In this document: piece by piece, positions 1 to 11,900 of the stretch | Position numbering within the stretch: position 1 is the stretch's first letter | Layout: every line of letters begins with the position of its first letter | NCBI RefSeq assembly: GCF_037042905.1 | Contig: NC_087250.1 | Coordinates: 907,501 to 971,500, forward strand | Origin: Lytechinus pictus | Taxonomy: Eukaryota; Echinodermata; Echinoidea; Temnopleuroida; Toxopneustidae | Direction of reading: 5' to 3' | Length of the DNA: 64,000 nt | Notes under the pieces: model-generated | Seen by the model: only the letters and a program-made list of their open reading frames with translations | Database searches by the model: none | Told to the model about the DNA's origin: nothing | Translations under genes and position numbers: made by a program

Positions 1-874
1 TTATGTTATCAGTTAATTCTGATTCGTATTTTGCTATTCCCCCCAATTCACGCCTCAATTTTTTGACAACTTATTTGCAGCGGGATAAGAATATTTAATT
101 GATGAATGAGTTGACAACTGGCATTCCGTAAAAGTGTGATTTAAGTTAACCCAGATTTAAGCAAACCATGGTTATTAGAATAAAAGGCTAGAAATTCCAG
201 GTGTTGCAAGAAAATATTTGCAATCAATTGCAAATTGCTGTTGCTCATTTGCAATCACTAGATCAATGCAATCATAGTGAATGAATTTCATCATCTTGTT
301 TCAAATTGTACCCGGGAATTAAATTTCAATACTTTACGTTTAATTTGTCATTTGTTACCTCTGCCAATTATTGCTCCTACCATTTTTACACCAGATGTTG
401 GGACCCCAAAGTGACATGAAATTCCTTGCAACACTCCACAATACTTGTAAGGTGAGCATTAGCAGTGAAAGGGCAAAGATGAAAGTGGAGAGAAAAGCTT
501 GGAAGTCGATTTTCATAAAGCTGTTTGTAAGACTTAAATTACAAGTTATTTCTTCAAACAAAATCACGTTCACTCCCATTTTGATTACCATTGACTATTT
601 AAAATCCAATTTTTTAGATTAAAATTCTCGTGCAACATTTAGATGCCAAGTTTATCATTTATAAAAACTTGACAAAGATTGTAGATCTAGTTCCACACAA
701 GAGAAATTTGATCTGACTTTTCTAGCACAAGAACATGTTCCAGTAGGTTTTTCCAGCACATTTGAACAGAATTTAAAAATATAAGCGCAAGGTTTATGTT
801 TACTTGGTACATGGCTATCTCAGTTGACCTACACAACTATGGTGTATAACCTGCCTAATCTAATACTCATAACA
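1..874. other. non-coding, nothing recognised
   Basis: AT-rich. Only short open frames without family resemblance. No structured repeat was recognised here. Confidence 0.5.
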
Positions 875-1446
875 GGGAATGAAACCTTTGGAATAAGTAG
901 GCTTGTGTCGAAACAGAAAAATCAAAGAATAAGAACAAAGAAAGTTTGAGAAAAATCTGACAAATAATAAGAAAGTTATGAGCATTTGAATATTGCAATC
1001 ACTAATGCTATGGAGATCCTCCCATTGGCAATGCGACAAGGATGTGTGATGTCACATGTGAACACCTTTCCCTTTGATGGACTATAAAATACCCTCAAAG
1101 TGTCTCTTTTTGCTTTTTCTTATGGTGATACAAACTCTTTACATTCTTTAAAAATCTTTATTACATGCCCTCCTATGGAAAGAACACATGATCTACTGAT
1201 AGATGTAATAAAAGAGGCAATTTAAGTGAAATATATACTCAAGTTATGGGGAGAGTTGTTCACAAGTGACATCACACATCTTTGTCGCATTGCCAATTTG
1301 AGGATCTCCATAGCATTAGTGATCGCAATATTCAAATCTACTTTCTCATTATTTGTCCCATTTTTCTCAAACTTTTGTTGATCTGTTTCTTTGATTTTTC
1401 TGTTTTCACACAAGCTATCTTGTTCCAAAGGTTTCATTCTCCTTTA
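875..1446. mobile_element. fold-back MITE (GGGGAATC family, diverged copy)
   Basis: Arms at roughly 875-1062 and 1255-1446 are reverse complements (GGGAATGAAACCTTTGGAA against TTCCAAAGGTTTCATTCTCC). Internal text, such as the stretch around AAGAAAGTTATGAG and TGTGATGTCA, resembles the elements at 18694 and 58765, so I place it in the same family. It has no coding capacity. Confidence 0.65.
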
Positions 1447-1884
1447 AGATGTCTTTGTGATTTTGTATCAACAAAGTGTGATTTGACCTGGTCTGGGGGA
1501 TCAAGTTTTGACATGGTTGATGGTCAAGTTTTGTCGAACTGGTTTGGTTCTCATCGCTAGCATTCAGTAATTGGGCCATGAAGCTTGGCGCTCGCACCCC
1601 CGTTCTCATGCTCGATACTCTGGGATCAGGCACACTTCTTTGAAATACGTAACCTCTCATATTTTTATTACTCAAAACTTGATCTTCTATATTTTATTTT
1701 TTGTAAATGTTTTTTATATTGTGATTCATTTTCTCTGTAATTTATCTCTGTTGCCCTGCATGTAATTTATTAGTTCATGACCTGGGCTTATTTCCTTTTA
1801 AAATTGTGTAGACACCTATGGCTTATGCTCCTTTGATTTTGAATATTGAATAAAGTGATGATTGAAAAAAAAAAAAAAAAAAAT
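1447..1884 (+). mobile_element. possible retroelement 3' end with poly(A) tail
   Basis: AATAAA at about 1849 is followed within 15 nt by a run of about 19 A, the look of a retrotransposed 3' end. No reverse transcriptase or tRNA head was recognised, so the class (LINE tail, SINE or processed copy) is open. Confidence 0.3.
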
Positions 1885-2157
1885 CACTTTTAAGCAATCT
1901 CACACACACCATGTTCATAAGCCATTCTTCTGTTTCCAATAAACAATACACATTGACTTTATATGTGTGTGATCATTCCATGGCTATGCAATTATATGTG
2001 ATAATAGTGTGACATCAATTTTCACGTTTTGCATATCAGCAGCGTTTTTGATACTATATTTTGTTAGAGCATGTTGAAATAATTCCACAACCAAAACTTG
2101 GTGGGAATTGGTTCTCTGAGGCCTTAGATATCAACTCATGAATTAGCCCTATTGAAG

Positions 2158-2214
2158 AAAATGTATTATTGACCTGGTTTTAGATATTAGGAACCAGGCC
2201 AATAATACATTTAT
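2158..2214. repeat. short perfect hairpin
   Basis: AATGTATTATTGACCTGGTT and AACCAGGCCAATAATACATT are inverted copies with about 10 nt between them. Probably a remnant of a small fold-back element. Confidence 0.5.
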
Positions 2215-2430
2215 TTCACTTTTGTAACGATTCGCAGCTCTGGTGCTGATCTCGTAAAGGGATACAACTACAATGGTAAGAGGGCTCAGCAGCCAATCAG
2301 TTAAGGATCCAGGGTAGTTACAAAAGTTGTAAGTCTATGAAACTGGCCCCTCTTCAAGTTTTATGGTATATGGCTTGATCAACACAGACAATGATGACAC
2401 TAAGAAGAGTATATACCATGATTCCTGTAT

Positions 2431-2436
2431 TTTATT
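2431..2436 (-). promoter_or_regulatory. candidate RPL15 poly(A) signal
   Basis: AATAAA on the minus strand, about 266 nt past the RPL15 stop. It is the first clear hexamer downstream. The cleavage site is not determined. Confidence 0.4.
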
Positions 2437-2701
2437 GGGGCTGTACTTATACCAGTATGAACTTATCAAAACCAAGAGTTCTATCATTGTCAGTTTTGGT
2501 AAGTCCTCTGTTTATACCATGGGTTCTCGTGAACCGAGTCATTCCAATTCCGATTGACAGAAGTGAGTGAGGAAACAACTTGATCTGCATGATACATTGA
2601 TGTCTTGATCTAATAATAAATCGCTATCCAGGGTGTGATTGAGAGACGTGCAGACAAAGTTCAGATAACTTTTGAAATGAGTTTGAAGATTGATGAGGTG
2701 T

Positions 2702-2814
2702 CTAACGATATCTTCTGAGACGGAGAAGGTTTCTTCGTTTCCAGGAAGCCTTCCTGGATCCACCAGATGTTTGCTTGTAGAGATGACCTTTGCCAAGACC
2801 ACGACTCTTCTTGC
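2702..2814 (-). CDS. RPL15: RPL15 coding exon 4 with stop
   Basis: 113 nt. Acceptor CCCAG. It completes a split Ser codon, then KKSRGLGKG through RLRRYR and TAG at 2702-2704. Confidence 0.95.
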
Positions 2815-5800
2815 CTGGGTGAAACAAACACAAAAAGACAATTGTAATCAGACAATGACAAAGTTTGTTGTTAGACAAGAAGGAAAGGGAAATGAAACTC
2901 TTGTTGTTCAATGAATATCACAGGGTCCCACCATCTTAACCCTAACTAGGCCGGGCTTTTTTGGCTGCTCTGTGGCCGGGGGGGGGTTGATTCAACCCCC
3001 CCCTGAGATCTCGGCCGCCGATCGCGCGAGCGCCGCAAAAATTTGCACGCTGGTAGTGTGCGATGTAATCTACAAGGCTGTATGGTAAAATTTTCAAAAA
3101 TGAAGAGATTTTATTTTATATGAATTAATTATGCTAATTTATGCATAAATCATACTTTTTGCTCTAATTCACTAAATAAAGCTCCTAGAATGATGATTTT
3201 TGGTAAAAATATTCTTTGTAGCATTCTTAACAATGGCAATTGAAAAAAACTTCGGTTTGGAAATCAATTTCTTATGTATTTTATTGTTTTATGAATTTCT
3301 TATGTATTTCCTTGTTTTTCAACCTTTTGTTTTTCTTTGTTTTTTTCACCAGATTTATTGCACAACCTTTTTAAAGCATAATTATGCTAAAATCAATTGC
3401 TTTCAGCTGTTTAAAGTAAAAATAATCATACCTTTATGAATGAGATGAGAAAACTCAATTTGCATTGACTTTGTACACAAAATCACGTTTTGGAGCAATT
3501 TTTGGTCTGACATGCACTTACAAAATGTTGCGTAATTTCAGAACCGCGTACCCGGGCGTCGTAAATTTGGTCTCAAAAGATGCGCAAGACTTAAAAGTAT
3601 AAACTCGGCCAGTGGCGCGGTAAAAAAATTTTGCGCGGCGGAATGATCGCAGAAAATGTTGAGGGGGGGGTTGATTCAACCCCCCCCCGGCCATTTTAGG
3701 GTTAAGAACACAGAATTCCCTGATGAAATCTCAAAATTATATGATTATTTCAACTCGTTTCCAGTTTGTTTTCTAAGTTGTTGCAGGGAACTATTTGTAA
3801 TATAAAACACTATGGATCTATCGAAACTGGGTTCCAAAACACACTGATCAAATTTTACAAGGACACTGTATAAAGTCAAAATGAAAAATATTTTTACAAA
3901 GGCTAGATTCAATAATCTACTAAAATACGTGTCAATGATTAAGAGATTGGTTCAATTACAGAGAGGCTATAGCCCCTCACCTCAAAGTCACAAAATGGCA
4001 ACAAAAAAAGACCACTGGAAATGAGATGGGATTAAACAAACTTCCCACTTTATCACAAATGTCTTTCAGTGATTGGCTCGATCACAAAGAAGCTACAGTA
4101 AGTTGAAATCAAAATTATAAATGAATGGATCACACAGCCACACACAGATCCTGGGAGTGTCTTGGTAATCTGAATACTGTGTTATCTGTGTGTGGCTGAG
4201 TGAAATACACACAGACACGGTGTTCAAATTATCCCACCGCTTACTAGAACATCCCCAGGACCTGTGTGTGGCTGTGTGATCCAGTCATTTATACTTTTGA
4301 TGTTAATTTCCTGTACCAATCATTAAACATCCCAGTGAAGGACATGTGCAATAAATTGGGAAGTTTGTTAAATCCCATCTTATTTTTATTGGTCTTTCTT
4401 TTGCCATTTTGTGACTTTGGGTTCTGAAACCAACTGATATGAGGGGATATCACCTCTCTGTGATTGAACCAATCTCTTAATCACTGACATGTGCTCAGTA
4501 AAGATTATTGAGTGGAATTTGTGTAGTGCCCTTGTAAATTTTGATCAGTTTCATTACTTTCAATTTTTGGCCAATCAAAATTCCAGACTATTCCCTGATT
4601 TGAGGCATTTTCATCAAATTCTCTTAATTTTCCTATACTGGATAAAGAAGTGAAATAAATTCCCCTGATTGGATGGGAACTCAAGATTTGAGCCATGAAT
4701 GTGAAGGTTTACGAGAACCCTCCCCACTGAATATTTTGCAATAAATCTGTAAAGAGAAAAGCTTCCAATGCTTTATCCTTTGAAGATTTGCGCAACATTT
4801 CAGAACTGGGAAGTCAAAGTCTATGAAAAAACTATGCTCACAGCAAAGAAACTGCTATTCTGAACAAAAAAACATCCAAACAATTCTCATTTACACTCTT
4901 CCTAGAATTTTGATCAAGAAAAAACAAGAAATTTGGTTATCTAGTTTTCTTTTAGATTCACCATGGTATCTCTTGGTGATAAATGGAGAATTCCATCTAA
5001 ACACTGTCACTATAGAGGGTACATCTATTATCAAATTACAATCCAATAATGGAATTTCAAATTGAAGTTTGAAATCTTGATAGTCAATGTAGCCAGTTCA
5101 AGATAAATAATATCAACATTTGAAATGTGTCAGTATCCATCATGAGATGATGAACATGGAAGACAAGAAAGGAAATGGAAAGAAATTTGTTTACTAGAAA
5201 GCTTGTCTGAATAACCAGGCTTTACTTAGCTTTTGAAGGTGCAAAGAACTTAGGAAAAACTTACTTGCAGATGTAAGTCCACGGCATTCACGATGCTTGT
5301 GAACAGACTTTGTAATCCATTGTGTGTCTGGATTACGTCTGATAGCTTTGTGCATTGGATCAACAAGAATCACCTGTATAAATAAATGAATCAATTAATA
5401 TCATCTTAGGGGAAGCAAACTATACAGGTCTCTTATTGACTGTGTGTTATCTTAAAATATACATTTTGAGATATCTATCAAGAATACACAGAATAAATTA
5501 GCCTACAATTTCATTTGTAGAGAGAAAGTAAATTGTTTTGAAAGGACAATGTTCACCTGCTAGGTAACAATTATTACAATATTACAAGTCTACACTGCTC
5601 ATAATATAGCATTATGATTACGGGTAAGCAACCTGGCCAGATGTGCATAGTTTATGAGGACTTAAGAAGGCTGCCAAAGGGCAAACTTAACATTTTTTCA
5701 ATGTTCAACCACTATTATTCTCCATTCTTCATACTCTTCATGATCTATTCAAGCCATAATTATTTCAGGTACTCACTTATCAAGGCATTAAAACTTTTCA

Positions 5801-7962
5801 TACAAACTATAAAAACAGACAAATAAATTCACGATGGTCAAAAATGTTGGGGTCGATGTACAAACCACATATTATGGTCAATAATATAAACCAAAAAGAA
5901 AATAAGGGCAGCTGTCATTACTGAAATTTGCAAGTATATGATCTCTGCATCATGAAATAAGTTCAGTAGAATGCAATGCTAAGATACACCACTTTGAAGT
6001 CAATTTCGTTTTTTTTTGGGGGGGGGGGGGAGCGTGGGACAAGGTTCAGTAAGTTAGGGTTTTGAGAAGCATCTACAGGGGTCATTTCAGAAAAATAAAA
6101 TCTAGCTTTATATAACCCTACTGAAAATAATTTTCTTGGAATACATACAAGGCGATGCTTTGAAAAATATTTCCTACTTTGATAATAAAAACCCTGTTAT
6201 CCATCCTCAGAAGTTACAATTGGTAAAGTCTAAGACGGTTCATTTTGAGTATATCAAGTAAGAAATATTGAGTTCATCCAACAAGGATTTTGGTTATGTT
6301 TTTCAGCCCTGTTAATCTTTAATGGCTTCAATATAATTTGTTAATTAAAAGCAGCACATTTTTCCCCTAAATCATCTTGGCTTTGGTGCAACAGAATCCA
6401 AATGAAGACAGTGGGGTTCTTTTTATTTGGCAACCATTCAATTTGACCATTTTTGCGATACGTAGCCCAGTGTAGTCTCTTGACTGTCAGTGGGTTGCAG
6501 GTTCCTAGCCATGGTCCTTCAGCCAAGAACTTGGTTCACATCGTGCTGAACTCAACCCATGTGAGGTTAATAGGTTACCCAGCAGGATTAATTCCTTTAA
6601 AGAACCTAGCACCTTTAGCAGCTGGAGCTAAAGCCATGGTTATATTGAATCGAATAGGCAACTATGTAATTGGTGCCTCATAAATGCTTATAGTGGGTTA
6701 TGTGCGAGAGGGTCCAGATGAAGATACATCTTACCTCAAAGTACTTGTAGGTAGAGTCTTCACAGATCCAGTAGCTATTGAGAACTCTTAGAGCACCACA
6801 TCTACGACCAACACGTTCCTCAGCAGTAGACTGCAGAGACTTCTGGTATTTGAGCTGGTTCACTCCCTGGTTGGTTGGCTTGCCATAGGTGGCGCCCTTT
6901 GGCACAGGCCTCTTTCGTCCTCCGCGACGAAGACGGATGCGATAGATCACGTAACCTACAAGGCAAAGAAATTCATTAAACTTCTGAAACAAGGTAGATC
7001 TTATCAGTGGATCTGTAGAATGAAATAACGCTTGAAGTCAGTTCAAAAGTACAAAACTTTTCCAAGGTCTAAAACCTCAGTCACATTTTCCAACGGCGCG
7101 TGTACAGCGAGTAAAAAACAGCCACCTATATGGACAGTGGTACAAAAAAAATGTTACAATGGCTGTTTTCAACTGACCGTATGGCCACCATAGGGGGAAT
7201 AGGACTAAGGTCTTAAATATGAATCAGTCTTGTGCTCAAATTGGCAAGAATTAACATTCCACATTCCCAAGTAACATAAATTAGTTAAAGTGATTGACAA
7301 TACCAGATTATAATTAAAAACTGTGAATTTTTATTTTCAATAAGGTTATTATTTTGCAAACTTAGAAAGTGAAATGATTAGTTTAATTCAGGAATGGAAA
7401 AAAAACTTACTGCACTACCAGAGACATAATAATGTATTTCAACATTTGTCTCTTGATCATATTCAGGAGGAAGATAAAAACTGTAAAAGAAGAGCCACTG
7501 GGCCTCTACAGGTAAATCATCAGTCATAAGAAGAACTATTTTCATAGCTCTTTATTATTCGATATATCAAAATCTTGAAATTCGTTTTGGCCCATTCATC
7601 TTGGGTTTTGAGCTATGTGAACCCAAAGCAGATAGTTCATTTTTCATTTTCTGGGGCTATTCACAAACTATTGCCGAACACAGCAACATAAGACAAGCTT
7701 TATCATAACAGTCACATGAATTTTAGGGCTTCTTTTGTATTTTCCAGCATTTCAATGTAGAAATGAACCCTAGCCCCTGACAATACTGACCTTGTTTAGC
7801 TCTGTACCCCATACTACGAGCCTTGTCAGGTCTCATTGGTTTGGTAGCTCTGTGAATAGAAGAGAGCTGACGAAATTGCCATGTCCTTACACGGATGAGA
7901 AACCTCATCACATCACTCTGTTTCTTGCGCCATACTTCTTGCATATACTTGTAAGCCCCCAT
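2702..7962 (-). CDS. RPL15: 60S ribosomal protein L15 (eL15), four coding exons
   Basis: Structural protein of the large ribosomal subunit. I read exons at 7791-7962, 6735-6955, 5265-5373 and 2702-2814; the joints are in frame (phases 1, 0, 1) with GT/AG introns and give 204 residues, the same length as the vertebrate protein. The N-terminus [19 protein letters not shown], the core [16 protein letters not shown], the segment [15 protein letters not shown] and the basic tail ending RRYR are all family hallmarks (known). The start is the only ATG giving the canonical MGAYKY. A splice acceptor 24 nt upstream of the ATG shows that the 5' UTR is split, but I could not place the first non-coding exon. 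The introns hold repeats, including a fold-back element and a CCCCC-tipped TIR element in intron 3. No frame damage is seen, so this is a functional gene rather than a processed copy. Confidence 0.96.
2936..3705. mobile_element. MITE, TTAACCCTAA family, copy 1
   Basis: It begins TTAACCCTAACTAGGCCGGG and ends CCGGCCATTTTAGGGTTAA, an inverted pair. Just inside both ends lie G/C homopolymer runs around TTGATTCAA. It shares internal blocks with the copies at 23059 and 51943 (for example CCTGAGATCTCGGCC and ACCCGGGCGTCG). It lies in RPL15 intron/3' territory and has no ORF. Confidence 0.75.
3927..4493. mobile_element. fold-back element in RPL15 intron 3
   Basis: Arms of about 230 bp (3927-4155 and 4255-4493) are inverted copies, outer ends ATTAAGAGATTGGTTCAA and TTGAACCAATCTCTTAAT. 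The centre carries the inverted pair CACACAGCCACACACAG and CTGTGTGTGGCTGTGTG. Confidence 0.7.
4494..5264. other. RPL15 intron 3 remainder, nothing recognised
   Basis: AT-rich intron without further repeats or conserved frames that I can identify. Confidence 0.5.
5265..5373 (-). CDS. RPL15: RPL15 coding exon 3
   Basis: 109 nt. Acceptor TATACAG; donor GTAAGT after GCAA. It encodes [18 protein letters not shown] through RGLTSA. Confidence 0.95.
5374..6734. other. RPL15 intron 2, nothing recognised
   Basis: AT-rich, with a homopolymer G run near 6018-6030. No repeat or RNA gene recognised. I looked for box C/D snoRNA signatures, which such introns may host, and found none convincing. Confidence 0.5.
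6735..6955 (-). CDS. RPL15: RPL15 coding exon 2
   Basis: 221 nt. Acceptor TGTAG before GTTACGTGATC completes a split Gly codon; donor GTAAGA follows the codons for YFE. It encodes [12 protein letters not shown] through EDSTYKYFE. Confidence 0.95.
7791..7962 (-). CDS. RPL15: RPL15 coding exon 1
   Basis: 57 codons plus one base. It starts at the ATG on 7962 and ends at CAAG followed by donor GTCAGT. It covers [10 protein letters not shown] through RAKQ. Confidence 0.95.
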
Positions 7963-7986
7963 GGTGTATTATGTTCAGAGAGTGGA
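7963..7986 (-). other. RPL15: RPL15 5' UTR part of the first coding exon
   Basis: 24 nt between a good acceptor (pyrimidine-rich CTTTCTTTGGCAG) and the ATG. It implies an upstream non-coding exon, common in ribosomal protein genes, which I could not locate. Confidence 0.6.
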
Positions 7987-7999
7987 CCTGCCAAAGAAA

Positions 8000-8962
8000 G
8001 ACAATATTCTTCAATTCACTTGGACACACACACACAAAAATTACACCAGATTTCAATCAAATCAAGTGTTAACTTCTTTGAGATTCTTTTTAGCATTGAG
8101 GTTAAGATTGTCTTTCTTATAATTGATCTTGCACCACTTGTGATATTGATGACCTCTATAACGTGTCATACATTTATGTAGCTAGGCTACAATTACATAG
8201 AGACATAAACTGTGGCGAGTACATGGGCTTTTATCAGGGGTGAAAGTTTCATTTAGGCCCAAATGCTTCGGTCTTGATATAGACCCACGCCCTGGCTGCG
8301 GCGGCCGTGGCTATACATGAACTTGTGATGAATGCGATGTTTTATAATCGGCAGTGTATTTATAACGAAATAGTGGAGTACATCTTATAGATTCCTGGTA
8401 ATTTAATTTTTTTGCATTAATTAGTCTAGAGTAATCTGCCTGAAGTTTGACATTAAGCTTTTCTGCAATATCCTTTGTTCTAGACCCTAAATGTCTTTTC
8501 ACAAAATGAAGTTTGCTTCAATGTTTGTTAAAGTGCCCAAATATTGGACGGAAATGACTTCAACTCCCTCCCCACAACTAAAAGGACCCGCAAAGGGGGG
8601 GGGGGGGACTTGCATGTATGTCATATATGAACATAACTGCTATTGAACTGCGCAGTCTCGGTTGTTGCTAAAAAAAAAATCTCAGGAGTTAAATCCAGGG
8701 GTAAAATCCATGATTTTGACTTCCAAAGATTCTTATGGACTCCGAAAGATCGATGACTGAACAAAATCTTGTGGGGGGGGGGGGGGGAGTGATTTTTGCC
8801 GGAAATATCGCCACCGAGACTGCACATATTCGATTTATCACAAAAAAATCTGCAATGGCCACCTTCGGGAACACCCGCGGCGGCCATTGCGCCCTTCCAT
8901 ATGGCATTCTCCCAAACATCGGATAATATTGGCCGACTGAATTGGATATGCATGCTGTTGAC
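8000..8962. other. region upstream of RPL15
   Basis: It should contain the RPL15 promoter and first exon, but I see no unambiguous one. G homopolymers lie near 8596-8608 and 8773-8787. Confidence 0.35.
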
Positions 8963-11900
8963 ACGTAGTAGACTTGTTAAGAGGTTGAACGCTGCATTTT
9001 TGAGTACAAATGTCCCACTTGGCACAAATGTTCCTTGAGTCAAAAGAAAAGGATTCATCCAAAGAGACACGCTGTATCTATGCAAATAAGCAAGTAATTT
9101 GCATAAATTTGCATATTATGTCGATATAGTAAAAACAAGTATTTCAGAATATATTTTTAAGCAGAACTGCCCTAAAATTGGAAATAAAGACTTAGGGTAA
9201 GAAAGGGAAGAAAATTGTCATAAAATAATTGGGATATTCTTGTTTATTATTACCTAATTTACATAAATTAAGCAAATTATAATTCAAAACAGAGTATTTT
9301 TTCATGAATCCTGAACTGCTTTTAAAAAACAGCAACTAATACACAATGTCAACATTCTACATGAAAGAGAATATATTAGCGAAAACATCGATATGCTTCA
9401 TGACAGTATTAGTGTCTTAATTTGCTTAGAAAGAGGGCAAATATGTCAAAATGTATGACGTGATATTGCGCTAAAACGAGACCAAAACAAACTCTATGTC
9501 ACAGTCACACTCACGAATCGGACAATAAAGCGATCAATGGTATGTCATTCGAGATAACACAATCTCAACACAATAGCTTCCATCGGCTTCTCGTATCGCT
9601 TTTGTTGGTGTGTCTGCCACACCGTAATCTATGATACATACGGACAAAATGCATTTCGGTATCGGTAAAACACGATTAATTTTGTTTTATTTGTTTCTAA
9701 TTTGTTTCTCTTGGAAAATTTACAGGAGACATTGCTTTGCAGGTTACTGCTTTAATGAAACTCTGGCACATGAATCATGACGAATGTATCCTACCTCAAT
9801 CCATATTTAAACTTTATTAAAATATATATCTTTTTGGAGACCCCGAGGTGGCAAAACTGCATCCCCCTGCATTCCCGCCACTTTACAAAACCAGTTTGAC
9901 TTGTATAGTCGACTTGGAAAAGACAGATGTATGAGACATCAGTCAACATGTTTCCTGAAGAAATTGTTTTATCTTTTTATTTAAGCCTACGCCAACGGTA
10001 GTCCTCCGAATTTACCCCATCCCCTCTCCGTATTTCGACTTTAAATAAAAAAATAGCGTGTTTTAAAACCATCGGCAAGGCAAATTGCGTTTTTTGGTAT
10101 AATAAAGCAACTTTTATATCTATATTTTTATATTTACATTCATCATTATTGATATTATTATGATTATTATTAATATTATTATTATTATTATTATTACTGT
10201 TATTATTATTATTATTATTGTTCTGCCATTTGTAATAGTGCTCTCGCACAGTAAAGGCTATAACCCAACAAAAGCATGCCTAGGATACACTCTCCCTTTT
10301 TGGTTTTATGTATTCAAACATAGTTTATTGTCTTTAGAACTCTTAAAAGATTACTTTTGTTTGTATTTATATCTTGGAATAGATTGAGGAGAAAAGACAG
10401 ATGTATGAGACATCAGTTAACATGTTTCCAGAAGATAGTTTTGTTTTTTGTTTTTTAAGCCTACGTCCATGGGAGCCCTCCGAATTTACCCCATCCCCTC
10501 TCTGTATTTCGACACTAAATAAAAAAAAATATCGTGTTTTAAAGCCACCGGCAAGGCAAATTGCGTTTTTGGTATAATAAAGCAACTTTTATATCTATAT
10601 TTCATATTTATCTATATTAATATTATTATTATCATTAATATTATTATTATTATTATTATTATTGTTATTATTATTATTATTGTTGTTGTTTTGCAGTTTG
10701 TAATAATGCTCTAGCACAGTAAAGGCTATAACCCAACAGGAGCATGCCTAGGATACCCTTTCCCCTTTTGGTTTTATGTATTCAAAAATATTTTATTGTC
10801 TTTAGAACTCATATCTTGGAATAGATTGAGGTGAAAATACTCTACAATTGACATGTAGAAGAGCTGTGGTACATTGAAGAAAATCCACACGTAAGCTCTA
10901 AAATACCCCTTTATTGATTCCACTCTATGTTAAATTTAAATTCGGAAGAAATATACATTTCTACTACACACAGTAAAGCCTCTTTACTCTCTCCTCTTGA
11001 AAAAAAAACATAGAAGGCATTGTTTTATATCGCATAAAATAAGTTCGTGTACATGACGGTGGCCTGTCGAAGTTGCCCAACCCTTTATTTTGTTTTGACA
11101 ATATATATTTAGAATATCGTCTAAATGAAGCCCTCATCTGGAAAAGGGCACTTATTAAAGGCAGCATCTACATTATATAGAGGAGGCCCTGGCACTGGGA
11201 AGAGGGGGCTGAAGCTTGTTAAATTTCTTCGGACCAAAGTTTTATATTGAAACTTTTTTGCTTTTCAAATTTACATCAAGAAATTTAACAAGCAAATAAA
11301 CAAAATGGATTGCACTATAAAATGAAGGGTTTTTTTTTTTGGTAACGTTTCTTTTTTTCGTTTTGTCACATCTGCCGGAATTCCAGGGGGTGCTGTCTAT
11401 GGAGAATAACACACGCAGCACAGCCCCCCCCCTTCAGAAAAATCTTGCGGGTGCTTCAGCCCCCGCTTCCAAGTACCAGGGTCTCCTCTATATAATGTAG
11501 ATGCTGCCTTTAATAAGTGCCCTTTTCCAGATGAGGGCTTCATTTAGACGATATTCTAAATATATATTGTCAAAACAAAATAAAGGGTTGGGCAACTTCG
11601 ACAGGCCACCGTCATGTACACGAACTTATTTTATGCGATATAAAACAATGCCTTCTATGTTTTTTTTCAAGAGGAGAGAGTAAAGAGGCTTTACTGTGTG
11701 TAGTAGAAATGTATATTTCTTCCGAATTTAAATTTAACATAGAGTGGAATCAATAAAGGGGTATTTTAGAGCTTACGTGTGGATTTTCTTCAATGTACCA
11801 CAGCTCTTCTACATGTCAATTGTAGAGTATTTTCACCTCAATCTATTCCAAGATATGAGTTCTAAAGACAATAAAATATTTTTGAATACATAAAACCAAA

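Noticed and set aside
6956-7790. Intronic snoRNA in RPL15 intron 1
   Set aside because: No pair of C and D boxes with a terminal stem could be found by eye on the minus strand.
7792-8181. 129-residue plus-strand frame over the RPL15 first coding exon
   Set aside because: Antisense to a certain exon, with no recognisable domain.
10964-11683. Identical 56-residue peptides on opposite strands
   Set aside because: They mirror each other because they lie in the two palindrome arms. The peptide has no family resemblance.
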